From Sorghum bicolor (Eukaryota > Streptophyta > Magnoliopsida > Poales > Poaceae), in contig NC_012870.2 in the NCBI RefSeq assembly GCF_000003195.3, positions 8,362,501-8,426,500 on the forward strand: a stretch of 64,000 nucleotides of DNA. Direction: 5' to 3'. This document shows positions 1-12,145 of the stretch, piece by piece. The position numbers and the translations under genes were made by a program. Within the stretch, counting starts at the first letter, position 1. The number at the start of each line of letters is the position of its first letter. Under the pieces are notes generated by a model. It was given only the letters and a program-made list of their open reading frames with translations. It ran no database searches and was not told the DNA's origin.

Positions 1-1551
1 TTATTGGCAGCAATTCAACAGAAAGAACATGACAAATTATTAGGGTGAACAGTTCTTGCATTAGCAAACAATGTTCAAATAGATAATCATCATCAGTTTG
101 CCGAACAAGCAAGTAATGGGAATAGCTTCTCAATGAAACAAACTGACTGCTATGTCAATATTAAACTGACACTTCTGTGCACATACACTGTTTGTTTTCC
201 AGGCATAAGAGATATTGTAGTTTCAAGAAAACTACAAGAAAATAATAAATTGGGACTGTTATCTTAAATATTTCCAATATCATACACATCTTGTAGGGGA
301 AAAAACAACTTTCCTTCCAAAAAGCAAAGAAAAATGAAGTTCATGCAAATTGTCTTAGAAAGCTCAACCATAAAATTAAGATATTATCCAGACATGCGTA
401 CATCATAAACTTTTATTAACCCTATTGGAGCTTGATATGAGCATGAGTAGTCATGCAACAATCCACACAAAACAAAATTCCCAGAATAAAATGATGGTGA
501 CAGATTAGCAAAAAGTGCACCATCTCAGCTCCTTGGAACAAAAGGCTACACCAACTTGCTTTGCGGATTTTGTTTCAAAACTAGCCTACCCCGACCTTCT
601 TGGGACATGTGGCTTGTTGTTGTTGTTGCTTTTATGTTAGTTACAGCTACTTCTAAATCATTTAGCTCTACTTGCGTGTATATGGCATATACAACCTCCC
701 TCGAATGACCAGGTTGTCTATAAGGCTAAGTATAGTTCATCAGGTTGCACCAGTTGTAAGTAAGCAGGGCCGCATTTCCATCGGTAGAAGGGAAATGGAA
801 ACATATCCATCAGCAGCAAATTGTCAATTTGAGATCAACACTCACAACCAACTCAGCTACCAAATTCTAAACCTGCCATCATGGAGACTAACTTGGGCAC
901 ATATAGCATTGTAGCATTATAACTCAGTATACACAGCCAAATAGCTATTTTTTTGGAAGACAGCTGAAGCTTTGGATTGATGGCAACTTAGCAAGGATTG
1001 TAATGCACTTCGAGCTGGACAATATCAACTACCCTGTGCCCCTATCTCTTATTAGACCGCAACGGATATTAGTGAATTGGACCAGCTGGCAGCTGCACAC
1101 CTTTGTACAGGTGAAATGGTGGCATCAATGCATCATTCTTCAAAACGGTCAGCTTTGTACAGATCACATCTGCATCTGTAGACTGAAATTCCATTACTGA
1201 CATGCGACATAAAACCAATCAGCCTCAATATTACCATCATGCCAGCATGGAGATAACCCGTTTCAAGGGCTGAACGTTTGAAAATGCTATATGGAGGCAT
1301 CCAATAGAAAATGCAATGTCATTGAATTTTTCTTCCTTTCTTCCTTTATAGACCATGCTAATAATGCATTTACAGTTACATTGTGGAATGGTACGCAAAG
1401 GATTGTAAAAAGAAACTAAACTTGACAAGAAATTTCCACAAAGTAACACAGTACAACATAAAGGATAGTGAGTTGCAACCAGGTTTACGCCGTCTCCCTC
1501 TGCAGGGGTGGCCAGAGCGCATCGTACGGCTTCTTGGCCCAAATAACTGAC
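1..1551 (-). other. Long first intron of the FIP1-like gene (left end outside the window)
   Basis: From the donor at 1551 to the left edge I find no exon that continues the FIP1 frame. Short open frames at 672-914 and 1003-1200 on the other strand have no recognisable content. The stretch is AT-rich and is best read as intron at least 1.55 kb long. Confidence 0.5.
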
Positions 1552-2265
1552 CTTGAACATGGAATGGTGCTGCTGATGAAACCCAGGGCCGCCGCCACTG
1601 TACCCGATCCTTCCGCCCGGTGCCGCCACCGTCTTACCAGGCTCACCTCCATCCTTTCGCTCTCCTTCTGCCCCTGCCGCTGCTGGGTCCTCTCCCCAAT
1701 CCTGCTCCTCCATCCCGGTGATGTGTGGTCCGTCGGCGACGATGACGAGGTCCTCACCGTCTTCGTCGTCTCCTTCGTCCTCCCCGAGCCCACGGCGGCC
1801 ATCGGTCTCGTTGAGCACGATCTGGATGTCGTCCTCGCTATCGCTGTCCCATTCGTCGCTACCGGCCGCACCAGCTGCCGCCGACGACGAGAGCCCAGGG
1901 ATGGCCGGCCCGGAATCGCCCGCACCACCCCCCATAAGCGGATCGAGATCATCCGCTGCGGCGGGCCGCTTCGCGGGCGCAGCAACCTCATGCTTCGCTG
2001 GCGGCGCGGGCTCGCCTCCATCGTCGTCCTCGTCGGCCCAGTCGCCGGTCGGGTCGACCCCGGGTATGGGGTCGCTCCCTCCTAGGAGCCAGTCGTCGTC
2101 TTCCTCCACCGCCGCCGCCGCCACGGGGGTAGGATTAGGGTTTGGAGGCGGGCGGGGTAGGGTTTCGACTGGAACAGAGTTGGATAACGCGGAGGTGGAT
2201 GCGGGGGTCTGAGTGGGGATGAGTATGTCGGTGTAGAGGTCGCCGAACTCGTCGTCTTCCTCCAT
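1552..2265 (-). CDS. FIP1-like pre-mRNA 3'-end processing factor, first coding exon (partial gene)
   Basis: This exon encodes the N-terminus (238 codons) of a plant FIP1[V]-like subunit of the cleavage and polyadenylation complex, which links poly(A) polymerase to CPSF in the nucleus. The start MEEDDEFGDLYTDIL and the acidic SDSEDDIQIVLNE motif are typical of plant FIP1. The rest is low-complexity, rich in Asp/Glu, Ala, Pro and Gly. I chose the ATG at 2265-2263 because it begins the conserved motif; the frame stays open upstream to 2403, but that stretch does not look like protein. The exon ends at AAG|GTCAGT (donor G at 1551), phase 0. The Fip1 core domain is not encoded in this window; its exons must lie beyond the left edge. 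Identification rests on remembered family motifs. Confidence 0.85.
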
Positions 2266-2482
2266 CGCGGCGCGGCGGCGGGATCCGGAGAGGTGGAGGA
2301 TGAAGGCGGCGGCGGCGGGATGGTGCGAGGAAGAGGAGGCCCGACTGCCCGAGTCGTGGAGTTTGCTTCGGGGCTGCTTATTTAGGCCCGTGTGGCAGGA
2401 CAAATTTCAATATTGACCCTCACCATCACGTCAGCCTCTCTATATTTAGCATTTAATTAACACGTTTTTAAAAAATTATTAA

Positions 2483-2694
2483 GGTCTTGTTTAGTTCCAG
2501 AAAAAAAAATTGTCACATCGAATATGTCGAAAGGATATCGAAAGAAATTTTTAAATACTAATAAAAACAAATTACGTAGCTCACTAAAAACTACGAGATC
2601 AATTTCTTAAGCCTAATTAATTCATTATTAGCACATGTGTGTAGCAATTATGACTAATTATGGACTAATTATTAGATGGGGACTAAACAGGGTC
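2483..2694. mobile_element. Tourist-like MITE
   Basis: The ends are GGTCTTGTTTAGTTCC and, on the other side, GACTAAACAGGGTC, forming an imperfect terminal inverted repeat. Direct repeats TAA flank the element at 2480-2482 and 2695-2697. TAA/TTA target sites are typical of Tourist (PIF/Harbinger-derived) MITEs. It is 212 bp with no coding capacity. Confidence 0.8.
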
Positions 2695-5294
2695 TAACCA
2701 CAAGAATACCGACTCTTTCGATTTAAGATATTTCTTCTATTTTTTATTTTCAGTTAATATAAATATACCCTCCTCTTAACTTAGATTATAGTATAGGAAA
2801 TATAGGTGAAGACCAAATTACTTCCTTTACACGTAGTCTACCACCACGTTTGCTAGAGAGGTTATGCGAGTCCTTGTGACTCCCTCGTCTTGCCCCGCTG
2901 TCCTAAACCAAACTTTGCTCGCCCTTACTTTCCTCCTAACTATTTCACCTCTCTACTACTTAGGAGGCTAGTTCCGACGTCCTAGGGTTTGGACATCGGG
3001 CCCTAGTCACCTCCTCCGGTTGCCAACCCCTTGTCTCCTTCTTTGCTGCCTCCACAACACATCGTGACACCGGGGCACGCACCAATTAGCGCGAACGAGG
3101 TTGGGACGGGGATCAAGTGCATCCAGGCTTCTCGTTTAGGGATAAGGAAATTTGATCTTTTTCAAAGGCCTAACACAGAAATAGAAAATGAGAAATCTCT
3201 CTAATCAAAAGAGTTCGCATACAAAGGTTAAATCTCCAAATGAATGCGAATTGAGTGTTAAATATAGAGAGTCGAGTGCATCAAGGAATAAATATCGAGA
3301 TTCTCTCCATGTGGCAAGAATATTTGGGTCGTTTTAGATTTGATTGTTTAGGCTCTAGCCTCGCCCTTGCTATATGCCAAGAGATCCACGAAAAGTTTCT
3401 AAAACACAATCTCAATCCTATTTTTAACAAAAATTATAAAGAAAAAACATTTCCTCCAACAATTCTCTATCTTAACTCTTGGCCTTTCTACACTTAGGGG
3501 CTATTTGGACCGCACCAAGTGTTCTAGCTCTGTATGTGTCTCCACGAGAATTAGAGTGGTTATAATAATAGAGAGTTATTTTTCTCTCTTCTTCAAATAA
3601 ACGAAGAGCCATAAGGAGACATGATTTGTAAGACGATAGAAGCCCTGTCAAAAAGGGTAAAAGGACCCAGATGCTGCCTAGAGGGGATGAACATGTGTTT
3701 CTCAAAATTAACAATAAACAAAATTTCGCACCTGCTTAGTAGAGTGTGCCGCAAAACTTCCACACAACATAGAATAAAACAAAGTTCACTACGTCTATTG
3801 AGTTCAAGCACAAACTAAACTTACAGATGTGTTTGAAGATGTACAGTAGTAACTTCATGAACTACCTGCACGCGCAAACACACACAACCGAATAGGTTAA
3901 GTGGAAAGCAAAGATTTCACTTTAAACAAGAGGTGATCTCAAGTCACAGCAATAAGATCCAAGACACAAGATTTACCCAAGGTTCAGCGGAGGCACAAAA
4001 GCTTGCATATGTCCTCAGTTTTACGAAAGATACAAAGGCTTAGAGTCTCTTTCAACTCCCACCTCTTCTCAAGCGAATCATAAAGATCGAGCTAAGGGAT
4101 TCCAGTAGCTTCACAAGGGTATTACAAACTTCTCGTTGCTCACTGCAAGATCAGAAATATAGGAGGCTTCCCCTCCAAGGGTAACAAATTCTTCACAAAG
4201 TATGGTGAAGGCTCGAGGTTTGGCTTACATGTAATTGCTCTCTAACTCTTAATCTTTCAACCCAACACATAATCACACACTAATCACTCACTCTCATAAA
4301 GATAGTAGTTGGAGAAAGTCCACACAAAGCTTAGGAAATTATGATCTACCAGCAACACAACTAGGGGTGTGTCTAGGGTGGTGACGTCTAAGGCTCTATA
4401 GTTAGCAGTTGTTGCTCTCATTAGGGTTCGAGTTTTGTTGCATTCTTGTTTTTCTAGCGAAATAGACATCATTTGCTACAACTGTATCGCCAGGATCGCT
4501 TGTTGTGAACTAGGTCACCTATTTTTTGATATTGTTCACCTGTGGCGTCTAGTCCTTTTGAGTCGAGACTTGGACCTTCTATCAGATTCATAAGCTTCAC
4601 GTTTATTTGCAAATTTAGATTATGATCATCTTGTTCTTGCTTGTGTTCTCGATTCACCTGTAGAAAGTCTTCTCAACGAGGTCAATCGCGTTTTGGGTGG
4701 TTCATAACATATGGAGCAATGGTGTAATGGTTGTGGGGGTCCAAATCAAACTTAGTTTGAAGCCTAGACCATGCAATTGAAGTTATCATACCTATGACAA
4801 GATCAGACTGTATCTATATCACCACATATTAGACCAATCCATATTCATCAACTCATATCACATTTGCTATCTGCCAAACATGCTTGCTTTCATATGATGC
4901 CATGATACCCACAACAAAGAAGCCATTTCACTAACTTTATTTGCATTGTCTGTCTTCTACTTGAACCAGATTGCTTTCATGACCCTCAATCGCAATAATG
5001 TATAAGTTGACTTATCATTTCAATACAATATGGAATACCATCAAGTTTGTCTTCTTGTATAATCTCTAATACACATATTGTCATGCAACCATTTATATCT
5101 TCAAGTGTATGTAATATACTTAATTTTCTATTCAACACTTAAAAATATATAAAACTTCGATTACATTATCCTTCAATCCACCAGAACACACTAAATGGTT
5201 AGATGCATTTTAAAAGGCCTTATTAAGATTCAATCATGTGAGGTAGAAGGATGTGAGAAGAAAAGAAGAAAGGTGTAACACCAAGAAATATGTA

Positions 5295-5513
5295 ACGTCC
5301 TGCCTCTTCAAGGCCAAGTCCGATTACATCTAACAACTTTCTAGGTTATAGACTAACTTCGTGGGGCAACATCATTTTTTTTTGCACACTTTGTTCTCAT
5401 TCGTGCGCATCTACGTCCCGCCTCTTCAAGGCTGAGTTCGCTTACATCTGACAATTTTTCTAGGTCATAGACTACCTTCACATAGCAACATCATTCTTTT
5501 TTTGCACACTTTG
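5295..5513. repeat. Diverged two-copy tandem duplication, period 118 bp
   Basis: Copy 1 starts at 5295 (ACGTCCTGCCTCTTCAAGGC) and copy 2 at 5413 (ACGTCCCGCCTCTTCAAGGC). Both continue through a shared TAGACTA...GCAACATCATT block and end in a T-run followed by GCACACTTTGT. There are scattered substitutions, so it is not recent. Confidence 0.75.
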
Positions 5514-5792
5514 TCTTGGAGATAGGTTCCGGAAAAGAAGTTCATGTTAATCCTATTTAGCTCTGGGCTGAGATATTATAGAATACTAGTGCATAAATAA
5601 AGATTTTAATACAGATTAAGAAGATCTATAGAAGATTGACCAAGCTTTAAACATAAATTTTGACTTTTTAATCCATTGTTCGAATGGATGAACGGAGACC
5701 ACCAATGTGTAGAGCTTGTAGAATATATTAATGTTTGATTACTCATATATGTCGTTTTATAGTTTAGCTCATTGAATTTATCGCTACAATTA

Positions 5793-6055
5793 GGGGTTGT
5801 TTAGCTCCCCTTTTATCTCAAAAAAATCTGAGTTTTGATTTATAATTTTGTATGATGGAACTAAATAAGATGCGAAATTTTGGGCAAAATGATTGACATT
5901 CTTTATTTCAAAAAAGCCTCAAAGAGGCCAGTCTGAGAACAATAAATTCTGCATTTTAGGCGGAACTAAATATAACTTTGAAAATTGTAACATTTTGTAT
6001 TTCATCGTTCCAAATTAGTTGACATTTTGTATTCTATGGGGAACTAAACATGCCC
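5793..6055. mobile_element. Tourist-like MITE
   Basis: The left end GGGGTTGTTTAGCTCC and right end GGAACTAAACATGCCC are inverted repeats, flanked by TTA at 5790-5792 and 6056-6058. It is 263 bp and AT-rich inside, with no coding capacity. Confidence 0.8.
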
Positions 6056-6236
6056 TTAATGGATTTAAAAGAAACGTGCTAATTAACACGTGGTCACATG
6101 GTACACATCAAGTGACTCCTGACTCCTGAGTCCAACTCCAGAACTATCTTTTAGGTGTTTTTAGGAGACGACTAATAAGTAACCTATATCGAAGTTGTTT
6201 TAGCAAAACTCAACAAATTTCTGCTTGCAAAACAAA

Positions 6237-7963
6237 TCATTCTTCTTGCAGCAATTCTCCAATAAGCTTCTCGGTGAGCTCCCGTGGAAGACCTCGAACG
6301 CTATCCACCGTGCCGACCTGCGCAACCGCCCCGAAAATTACAAAGGGCCAGAACAAAAATCTGAATTCTCGTTTGTTCTGCAATTGCAGATTACGCTATG
6401 CTATTTTTCTTTCGCATGTGAAGTGCAACGTAACACTCGAGGAATTGCTCACCAGTTCTTTGATGAATGGCTGTACTGACGGATGTGTCAGCTTAAGCCC
6501 GCCGGCGACGCAGGTCATGTCGCCCTGATTAACCTGAACAAAGAGTTTGGTGTGTACTACGTAGATTGCAATACTAGAAGCAGAACAACGTTTGTAGAGT
6601 ACCGAGCCTTTACCACTGTGTCGATGAACTCGTCCGGTATGTGCTGAAACTTGATCTGCAGAAAGCAATGCAGAGCAAAACAGACATCATCGTGATTTGT
6701 AGAACAAAAACTTACTTAATATTTCAGTCTTGAGAAGATCTCGACATCTCATCAGTTACCTCAGGAATGTCCCATCCTCCTTTTGTAGCCCCGGTGCTCA
6801 GGTTGGTCACAAGAACAAAGTTAACTGCAAATGCTCGATCATCCGAATACCCTGTCAACAAAGAAGAACCATAACATTTCTTTCCCCTAAAATGACATTT
6901 CCTTTCAGTTTCAGCCGTAACATATCTGAAGTTCACATGGAGGGATAACCTATTAACCTCTTACCCTTGATAAATTCCCTGGCTGCTTCTGCACTCCGTG
7001 GCCTTTCCCTTATAATTCCTTTGCTCACCATAACCTTTACCGGCGCTCAAAATCAAGTGAAAAATGGTTACAGACGGTATCAAAACCCACACGAGTATAC
7101 AAAACTGAATCCACTGAAGGCTCAAGCTGAATGTCGTACCTGGTCTGAGGTGATCATAAGGGCAGGCTGGTCACTGTCTGGAGCAGAGTCGCCCTGAAGC
7201 TTCTGTTTGATGGCCTCAGCCTGCAGTTCAAGAACAAGAAACACATACACTCCTGCATGCCATCCAACTGAAAAAAACACCAGCAAGAACAACATCACAG
7301 TCCGTTTGGTAGTGCGTGCGTACCTTGGCTTCAGCCAAGGCCTTGACCAGCTGCTCTGGTTCCTCCATCCGGATGGCCCTCTCGTCTATGTCAGCGCTCT
7401 GACACAAGGGGAATCGAACATGAACAAGGCCTTGTTTACTTCCAATTTTTTTTAAATCGACACTGTAGTATTTTCGTTTGTATTTGACAAATATTGTCCA
7501 ATTATGGACTAATTAGGCTTAAAAGATTCGTCTCCTCAATTTCGACCAAACTGTGCAATTAATTTTTATTTTCATATATATTTAATACTCCATGCATACG
7601 TCTAAAGATTTGATGTGACAAAAAATCTGAAAAATTTTGCAAAATTTTTTGGGAAGTAAACAAGGCCCAAACAGCAACATATTGCAGGAAACTCGGAGAG
7701 CTAACAATTTGGGGGTACTAGCTTCTAGTATACTCAAGTACTCAACCGACCATGACGGTGAACTCGTATCCCATGTCGGCCAAGATCTCGCGGCGCGCCG
7801 GCGACGACGATCCGAGTATGATCTTCAGGCGGCGAGGGGATGCACAAGCAAGAAATTTAGTGGAGCGGCTGATTTCGACGAGGTTTTCTAGCTCTAGCAT
7901 ACTGATGAGAAGGGAGGGGAGGACCTTGAAACGCGGGGACTTGCCGGAGATGGAAGCCGCCAT
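6237..7963 (-). CDS. Maf-like nucleotide pyrophosphatase (eight exons)
   Basis: Encodes a 244-aa protein of the Maf/Ham1 nucleotide pyrophosphatase family, which hydrolyses non-canonical or modified nucleoside triphosphates. Coding exons on the minus strand: 7963-7751, 7398-7324, 7220-7140, 7034-6965, 6851-6760, 6655-6614, 6533-6453, 6317-6237. All junctions are GT-AG and all phases agree, ending in TGA. The N-terminal extension of about 47 residues is followed by the Maf signature IILGSSSPARREIL and MGYEFTVM. Later come SADIDERAIR, EPEQLVKALAEAK, ITSDQ, SKGIIRERPRSAEAAREFIKG, VAGGLKLTHPSVQPFI and VGTVDSVRGLPREL, covering the whole family fold. The ATG at 7963 is the first in frame. Intron 1 carries a Tourist MITE. 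The acceptor of exon 4 (AAAG|GTTATG) has a weak pyrimidine tract, the least certain junction. Confidence 0.9.
7428..7667. mobile_element. Tourist-like MITE in intron 1 of the Maf-like gene
   Basis: Ends GGCCTTGTTTACTTCC and GGAAGTAAACAAGGCC form a near-perfect inverted repeat. Both flanks read CAA (7425-7427 and 7668-7670), a variant of the usual TTA/TAA site. The element lies wholly between exons 1 and 2, 240 bp long. Confidence 0.85.
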
Positions 7964-8948
7964 GCTTGCCTGCTTGGTTGCTGCCTGCAGTGGCGGATTG
8001 GGAGCTGCAGAGCTGTTCGAATGGTGTGTTGCTTCCTTGATTGCAAAGGCATGCAGCGATTCACTCGCACTAGAATACTCCTACGAGGGAGGACTCAGCT
8101 CCGTCGATCACCGTTGACCAATGACCAGTGCATTTTCTTTTGAGGCGAACGGTGCCAAGTGGCAAGTGCAGCGTTGGCTGCTCTTCCCAGAAGTTGCCTC
8201 ACACAAAGACAAATGGAAATCCCCAAATAAAGGCGTTGGGCCGTTGGCGTAGCAGAGCAGCAGTCAGCAGATAAAAGCGAAGGACACGACCTTGTTTGGG
8301 CCGGCCCGGCCCGTTTATCCTTCTACTCCATGCACTCCGTAGAGCGTTTCACAAATTCCGTGCATCGCCGGCTCTCACCAGTCCCGATGGTGAACGATCG
8401 GACGCGCCACAAAACGTGCAGAACCAGCTGTACAACCTGCAGTTCTGCACGACAGAGCACGGGCTCCCCGCTCAAAACCGTCTCGCGATCCATGCCTGCG
8501 AGCTGGTCAGCCTCTGATATTGGGCCCCGTTCTCAGCGACCACGTGGCAGTCCTATACTCCTATCTTCTGGATCCTTCCGATCCATCACAAAAACTGGCC
8601 AGGCCTGGCTGCCTGCAAGGCTGCAACCGCCTGCTGCTCGCCTGCTCGGCTCCCAGCGTAGTACTACTTCTCACGGGCCCACGAAGAGCTCCTCCCAGAA
8701 GTCGGATTCTCATTCGGTCCCACCCGTCATTGAAAGTGGGAAACGCAAGAATGGCTCTCGACATACGCCCGGTGCATGGACCTGGACCCACAGCTCAGTC
8801 TCTGGTGTAGGAGACGCAGCTGCAGGACGCACGAACCGGAGCATTTCGGAACCCACATGTCAGAGAGACAACGTCGTTTCTCCCACGCCTTCTGCCCCTC
8901 CCTCCCGCTCTCATCTTCCTTTCCAAGGAAACGGCCCGGGCCCCTGCC
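7964..8948. other. Intergenic region between divergent genes
   Basis: This about 1-kb GC-rich stretch separates the Maf-like gene (leftward) from the small gene at 9104 (rightward) and must hold both promoters. Several overlapping open frames on both strands (8296-8953) share no recognisable protein motif and are best explained by GC content. Confidence 0.5.
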
Positions 8949-8956
8949 TATAAAAG
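8949..8956 (+). promoter_or_regulatory. TATA box of the gene at 9104
   Basis: TATAAAAG sits in a GC-rich setting about 150 bp upstream of the ATG. Transcription would start near 8980, giving a 5' UTR of roughly 120 nt. Confidence 0.6.
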
Positions 8957-9103
8957 CTGACGCCCCGGCACCATTGCCAAGGACAGCAAAAGCTTCCATT
9001 CTTGTTGGTTCCGTTCCACCATCCACACCACCAGCCCCTCTCTCTCCATCTCCTCTTCTCGGGGTTTTCGGTCGGAGCGCCTTCGCTCGGTGTTGGGGTC
9101 GCG

Positions 9104-10739
9104 ATGGAGAAGGAAGACGGCGTGAAGAAGGTGGCGGTGGTGGCGCCAGAGGAGGCGACGCCGACCCTCACCGCGACACCGACCCTCACCGCGCCGCTGC
9201 CGGCACCGGAGAAGGAGCCGGAGATGCAGGGGAAGTGCTACAAGAAGACGGTGGGGGAGGAGGCGACGTTCCTGGAGACCGCCAAGGACTACTTCAACCA
9301 GTTTAAGGAGATACCCGCCCAGAAGCACTGGATCTGCCTCAAGAACTACTTCAACCAGAAGTGCGGCTCGGTAATGTCGCTTGCGCTCACCCCTCTCCTC
9401 TCCTCAATATCCCTTTCGTTCGATATATGCGCGCGTGATTTATCTTGTTTGGCGATTTCTTCGGGTGCGTAGCTGTTTGGTGGTGCACTACTACTTGCGT
9501 GTTCTGCCTGTGGCCCTGCCTGGTTGCGACAAATTTGTTGTGTGCGTGTAGTTGCGTTTAATTAGTCTCGTGATCAAGTTTTTCGTCATGCTGATGGCAT
9601 GCTAGTCTTTGTTTTTGGGTTGTCTTTTCTGCGCGAATGGAGTTATTCGTTGGGTCGAATCCATCGCTAGTACGAGCATCGTACCAATTAGTGGTGTTAT
9701 TTTCGGTAAGCGATCAGAAACTCGTCGTGTTCTCACCCGATCAGAGATTGCTGCATCGTTGGTATAGCATTTATTTTCCTCGTTTCCTCTTAATCTCGAA
9801 TGGATGATGGTGAATAGCGATTTAGCATGTTCTGATGTTCAAATCCTTTCTGTAATTTTAGCAAACACGCATGGTGATGCTGTCTATTGGAAACCATTTC
9901 TGGTAGTGGTAGTATTATGGTAGCCAGTTTGCTGGATGGTGATGGTAGTGTTTTTCCCCCTTCGTTTTCTTTTGGGCTTGAATTGAACTGATCATGGGGT
10001 AATGGGGGAATATGAGATTTAGCTAGTCTGTGCGTGTTCAGGAAACATGGTGGTGTTATTGTGACTTTTTTTAGGCAACCCTGTGTTAATAAGTTCCTGT
10101 TTATGCCGTTGGAATCCATCTCGGGTAATAGTGTAGCAACGTTCTAGTGATGCTAGTTTTTGCACATCTCTTTTCCGCTTGAAGAGTGGGGGCATGTTGG
10201 ATTCTGAACATTGTTGGTGATGCTAGGTATTTTGTGACCTTTATTCAGTCCATCATGTCCAGTTTTTTCCCCCTGCATGAGTGTGTGGTGATTGATTTTG
10301 AATCTGTGTATGCAAGGTTCCCCTGTCCTGCCGTGCCTATTGGTCCAACTGTTTCTTCTCATCAGGTCCTGAATAGATTTGGTCAGGATTAAGGGCTATC
10401 ATGCTCAAAAGAGGATTAGGGCTACTATGCTCAGTAGTAATCTAGTTGTGTTCTCTGCTCTTCAGAGTCTTGTATTGGATTTTTGTAGCAAAATTTTTTA
10501 GTGCTTGTTATGCATGTTCTGTAGATATGGTATGCAATGTGCTGGTTCCTCGTAAGACCTTTCAGGCACTTAAATTTCAGTAGCCAACTAATCTGTTACT
10601 GCCTGTTTCAAGGCTAATCTCTTCTGCCTGTGCCATGTTGTAGGTGTTCGGCAAGCAGAAGGTCGAGCCTGTGGTGAAGGATGATGCAACTCCGGAGGTG
10701 GTGGCGAAGCCGGCAACTGCACCAGTGGAATCTAACTGA
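9104..10739 (+). CDS. Small protein of unknown function, tandem paralogue A (two exons)
   Basis: Encodes 120 aa in exons 9104-9370 and 10644-10739, joined phase 0 (TCG|GTAATG ... TAG|GTGTTC), ending in TGA. I do not recognise a named family. Residues 1-45 are Pro/Thr/Ala-rich with a TPTLTATPTLTA repeat. The core has a Cys followed by KKTVGEEATFLETAKDYF, then a QKHWICLKNYF stretch. Exon 2 begins VFGKQK and ends in a Val/Pro/Ala-rich tail. There is no signal peptide or membrane segment; the protein is short, charged and possibly partly disordered. The gene at 13016 shares the motif order and the intron position and phase, so the two look like a tandem pair. The TATA box at 8949 and a GC-rich first exon support a real gene. 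Confidence 0.7.
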
Positions 10740-11099
10740 GGGGCTTCTGATCGTCTATTCGTTTTGCAGCAGTTGAATCTCATTTGAGGGTGTTCTGATC
10801 GTCTTGAGGAAACAAAATGTAAATAATCTTTGGGTGTTCTACGGTGGTGAAGCCTCGAGACTTCTTTGGTCTCCCCAGTATGTCATGCTAGTTGTCGTGG
10901 TAGTGGTTTGGGAATGGTTGGTCCAGTAATTCGTCATGAACCCTCTGTGTTTCTGCGTCAAGTTCTTAGCATGTGGACCTCTATCGGTGCCTGAAATTGA
11001 ATCGTTACCGCAATCATTTGCCATGATTTCGTGCTTCTGGTTACTTTGATTTGATGTTTATTGCCTGTGTTCCATCTTTCCATTGCGAGGATAAATTGA

Positions 11100-11396
11100 G
11101 GGGGTGTTTAGTTCAAAAAAATACAAAATACAAAATGCCAACTATTTTGGAATGGTGGAATGCAAAATGCTAAAATTTTCAGATCATGTTTAGTTCCATC
11201 CGAAATACAGAATTTATTGTCTCGAGAGCCTCTTGAGGATTATTTTGGGGTTTTTTTTGACCTCTTGAGGCCAAAATCCAAAATAAAAAATAACCGCTTT
11301 TTTGCTAAAAATTTTGCATGGTGTTTAGTTGCATTTTGTAAAATGATGGACCAAAACCCAAAAAGTTTTGGGAAAAAAGGGGAACTAAACACCCCC
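11100..11396. mobile_element. Tourist-like MITE
   Basis: The ends GGGGGTGTTTAGTTC and GAACTAAACACCCCC are a perfect 15-bp inverted repeat. The 3-bp flanks are TGA and TAA, an imperfect target site. The element lies between the two small paralogous genes. Confidence 0.8.
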
Positions 11397-12145
11397 TAAA
11401 TGATGATTAGCAGTTCTGGCTCGATCGCTCCATGATCTGGTTCTGCAAGTCTACCGTAGCAACAGTTCCTTTGCTTAACTTTCTTTTACCATGGAGTAAA
11501 AATCAGTTTTACAGTAACCAAAAGTTGCATCAGTGGGTTGATGCCGTTCATGCAACTTGCAACAAACCTGCAACATTAGCACACACACCAGACACCACTT
11601 TGCAAAAGCGATCAGCGCCATGGGGTGGTGAGTCGTTTCGATAATTCGACGTCTGCGTCTCGTCTCAGCTGTGCACCGGCATCTGCGACCGTCGACGAGC
11701 GCGTTGCTTGCTGCTGTGCTGCAGCGATATGAGGTGGCGATGGCCGATGGACCTGCCACGAGCCCACGAGCTGCCGCAAGCCCGCAACGAATGTAGTATA
11801 GCCCACCTGTAGAGTTTAGGCCCAAACATAACCACCGTGGACAGATCCAGATCCTTCTGGCCCGTCCCTGGTCTGGTCTGCGTCCTTCTTTCCCACGCTC
11901 CAAGAAAGAAAACCAGAGGCGCCCGCTGTGTCCGCCATCCCCCAAATCCGTTTGTTTCCCACGGCGCAAGAAAGAAATAAACAAGACAGGATCAACTCGA
12001 GGGCTCCTCTCCCATTCCGATCGCCAATTCGCCATCCACACCGCCTGCGACTGCGAGGCTGCGACCCTTCTTCCCCCTCTGCACCACTGTCACGGCGTCA
12101 CGCGCGTGCGCTCTCCTTCTCCCACGAGTTCGTCAGCCTGCTAAG

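Larger units (their letters stand above)
2266..6236. other. Intergenic region between two minus-strand genes
   Basis: It holds the FIP1 promoter and 5' UTR side (about 2266-2480), Tourist-like MITEs at 2483-2694 and 5793-6055, and a diverged tandem duplication at 5295-5513. The interval 3800-4750 has no recognisable coding content; it may be decayed retrotransposon DNA, but no LTR pair or gag-pol frame is visible. Confidence 0.4.

Noticed and set aside
1468..2212. Long plus-strand frames opposite the FIP1 exon
   Set aside because: They are antisense shadows of a GC-rich, low-complexity coding exon.
2266..2403. In-frame extension of the FIP1 exon upstream to 2403
   Set aside because: The conserved FIP1 start motif begins at 2265; the upstream 46 codons have no family similarity and sit in a GC-rich leader.
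3800..4760. Possible LTR retrotransposon remnant
   Set aside because: No LTR pair, primer-binding site or gag-pol motif could be found by eye.
8296..9330. Overlapping frames on both strands before and over the gene at 9104
   Set aside because: No motifs; those over 8911-9328 minus are shadows of exon 1 of the real gene.
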